The position numbers and the translations under genes were made by a program. From a bacterium (GTDB taxonomy: Bacteria > Cyanobacteriota > Vampirovibrionia > Gastranaerophilales > Gastranaerophilaceae): a DNA stretch of 64,000 nt. Positions 62,675 through 64,000 of this stretch are shown piece after piece. The first letter of the stretch is position 1. Every line of letters begins with the position of its first letter. Location of the stretch: positions 1 through 64,000 of the forward strand of contig JAFRAO010000041.1 in NCBI GenBank assembly GCA_017405375.1, in the 5' to 3' direction. Under the pieces are notes generated by a model. The model made no database searches. It was not told the origin of the DNA and was given only the letters and a program-made list of their open reading frames with translations.

Positions 62675-63970
62675 TTATTCTACGATTTCAATACTTACAT
62701 CTTCGGTTAATATAATGTATATAGCCTCACCTTTAGAAGCTCTATAATTCAATCCAGGAGTAACCATACCTGTAAGTAATCCTACGCAACTTCCTATAGG
62801 AAGCCCAATAGCAAGTCCTCTGCCGATGGCATTTGCCGTTGCACCAAGTCCGATACCTGCACCTGCACCCGCACCTGCGCCTGCAACTGTCCAACCTGCA
62901 ACTTTGGCAAATGATTTAAGCGGACCTTCTTCCAATACATTGTGTTCTGTAAATGGAATAGCTTTTATTTCTACTGATCTTCCGTCAGGGAAATCTATCT
63001 TTTTAAATATCATATAAACTGCAGCATTTGTATTTAATTTCTCAGGATCCAACACTTTTATTACTTCACCGTATGTTCTTGAACCCTTTGGGATTACCAA
63101 TGTGCCTTCTTTTGTATATACGTCATCTTTAAATATGAAATTAACAATTTCACCAGGAGTTGATTTGCTTGATGCATAATCTTGGTCGTAGTAAATCTTT
63201 AGAACGTTGCCTCTTAAAATAATTTTTCTTAAATTTGTTATTGTAACTTCATTATTTGGAGCATCTTTAAGAACGTCTAAATGTTCTACTCTCAAAATTC
63301 TTTCCGGATCAGGTTCGTCCGGTACATTTTTATATTCAGGTTTAACTAAATTCAACTTTTGATATAATTTATACAATAAAACTGCAACTTCTGCTCTTGT
63401 AATATTTCTGTTTGGTTCTAACATTCTTTCATCAGGGTGATTTACATATAAATCATAGTTAATTGCCTTTGCATAAGATCTTAATGCCCAATCAGGAATA
63501 GTTTTATAATCTTTAAAATATCTTAATATAGTACCATCTGCATCCATATCTTTAGTAATATGGCTCATTACGGAAGTTACTTCTGAACGTAACATCATAC
63601 GGTGTGGTTTGAATGTACCGTCAGGATAACCATATACTATACCTAACTGCTCTGAACGCAAAACATCTGCATAATAATAATCTGTTTCTTTCACATCTGA
63701 AAAAATATTTTCAATAGTTACATCCAAATTATCATTTGATAATACTTTTAATAATGCATGAACAAAATCGATACGTGTTATTGGAGATTCCGGTCTGAAA
63801 TAGCCGTTTGAATCAACAAACATAAGTGATTTATCCAATACAAAGGCAACTTCTGTTGCTGCCCAATAATCTTCAGTAACATCTGCTATTGTAATCACAT
63901 CTGCAAACGCCGGTAAAAAGTTTACTAAACATAAGAAAAATGTTAAAACACCGGCAATAATCTTCTTCAT
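62675..63970 (-). CDS. S-layer homology (SLH) domain protein with C-terminal glycine-zipper segment
   Basis: A signal peptide (1-24, ..FLPAFA-DV) is followed by three SLH repeats: VTEDYWAATEVAFVLDKSLMFVDSNGYFRPESPITRIDFVHALLKVL, FSDVKETDYYYADVLRSEQLGIVYGYPDGTFKPHRMMLRSEV and WALRSYAKAINYDLYVNHPDERMLEPNRNITRAEVAVLLYKLY. SLH domains tether proteins to peptidoglycan-linked polymers. A beta-rich region (230-345) comes next, then a glycine-rich hydrophobic stretch (VAGWTVAGAGAGAGAGIGLG.., about 350-400) like the glycine zippers of outer-membrane lipoproteins. 431 aa. GGAG lies before the ATG. Confidence 0.92.
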   Translation of the reverse strand: MKKIIAGVLTFFLCLVNFLPAFADVITIADVTEDYWAATEVAFVLDKSLMFVDSNGYFRPESPITRIDFVHALLKVLSNDNLDVTIENIFSDVKETDYYYADVLRSEQLGIVYGYPDGTFKPHRMMLRSEVTSVMSHITKDMDADGTILRYFKDYKTIPDWALRSYAKAINYDLYVNHPDERMLEPNRNITRAEVAVLLYKLYQKLNLVKPEYKNVPDEPDPERILRVEHLDVLKDAPNNEVTITNLRKIILRGNVLKIYYDQDYASSKSTPGEIVNFIFKDDVYTKEGTLVIPKGSRTYGEVIKVLDPEKLNTNAAVYMIFKKIDFPDGRSVEIKAIPFTEHNVLEEGPLKSFAKVAGWTVAGAGAGAGAGIGLGATANAIGRGLAIGLPIGSCVGLLTGMVTPGLNYRASKGEAIYIILTEDVSIEIVE

Positions 63971-64000
63971 TTTTTTACTCCACTTTATACAGTACTATAA

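Overview
The window is AT-rich, densely coded DNA from a non-photosynthetic, fermentative bacterium with a Gram-negative-type envelope. Several traits together suggest the gut clade Vampirovibrionia/Melainabacteria (order Gastranaerophilales), sister to Cyanobacteria. These are a KDO transferase (waaA), pyruvate:ferredoxin oxidoreductase (nifJ), SLH-domain envelope protein, TolC-type outer-membrane proteins, DciA-like DUF721, a coiled-coil gene beside coaD, type IV pilus genes and repeated prepilins of the A|FTLAE type. The taxonomy is inference; no 16S rRNA gene is present.

Layout. 0-6 kb: a prepilin-like gene with a 12-G tract, tRNA-Asn, and a minus-strand pilMN(fused)-pilO-ABC exporter cluster. 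6-12.3 kb: plus-strand housekeeping genes (nadA, rlmB, RpoD-family sigma factor, nrnA, yihY, metW-like) and a GGDEF protein. 12.4-19.2 kb is accessory: two paralogous proteins with a Cys/His/Asp (transglutaminase- or papain-like) domain and a C-terminal beta-barrel, one interrupted by an in-frame amber codon; a second prepilin; tandem XRE regulators; a HAD protein; and RhuM. 19.3-26.4 kb: nifJ, a DUF4422 protein, waaA and a class V aminotransferase. 26.4-32 kb: two proline-rich proteins that share an N-terminal signature and a duplicated upstream block, then a substrate-binding-protein/TolC fusion.

32-46.5 kb: mscS-rlmH; a minus-strand operon of an unknown gene, proB, proA and tyrA; cdd; mscL; an HD-GYP protein; a Bax-inhibitor-1 protein; a degenerate histidine phosphatase; manC; a coiled-coil gene; and coaD. 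Very small genes of 51 and 53 codons also lie here. 46.5-52 kb: dnaK, ligA and a membrane HEAGH metalloprotease. 52-61 kb: a long plus-strand run of two plsC genes, ssb, a four-carbon sugar-acid kinase, rpoZ-like, a purine nucleoside phosphorylase, and an export operon (TolC, HlyD, two ABC-2 permeases) without an ATPase. 61-64 kb: a repeat-containing unknown protein, a Cys-rich periplasmic protein and an SLH protein.

The least explained material is the possibly host-directed group at 12.4-16.1 and 26.4-29.4 kb, the contingency-like G tract, and a set of genes whose ATG lies exactly 7 nt after a TATAAT box (likely leaderless mRNAs).
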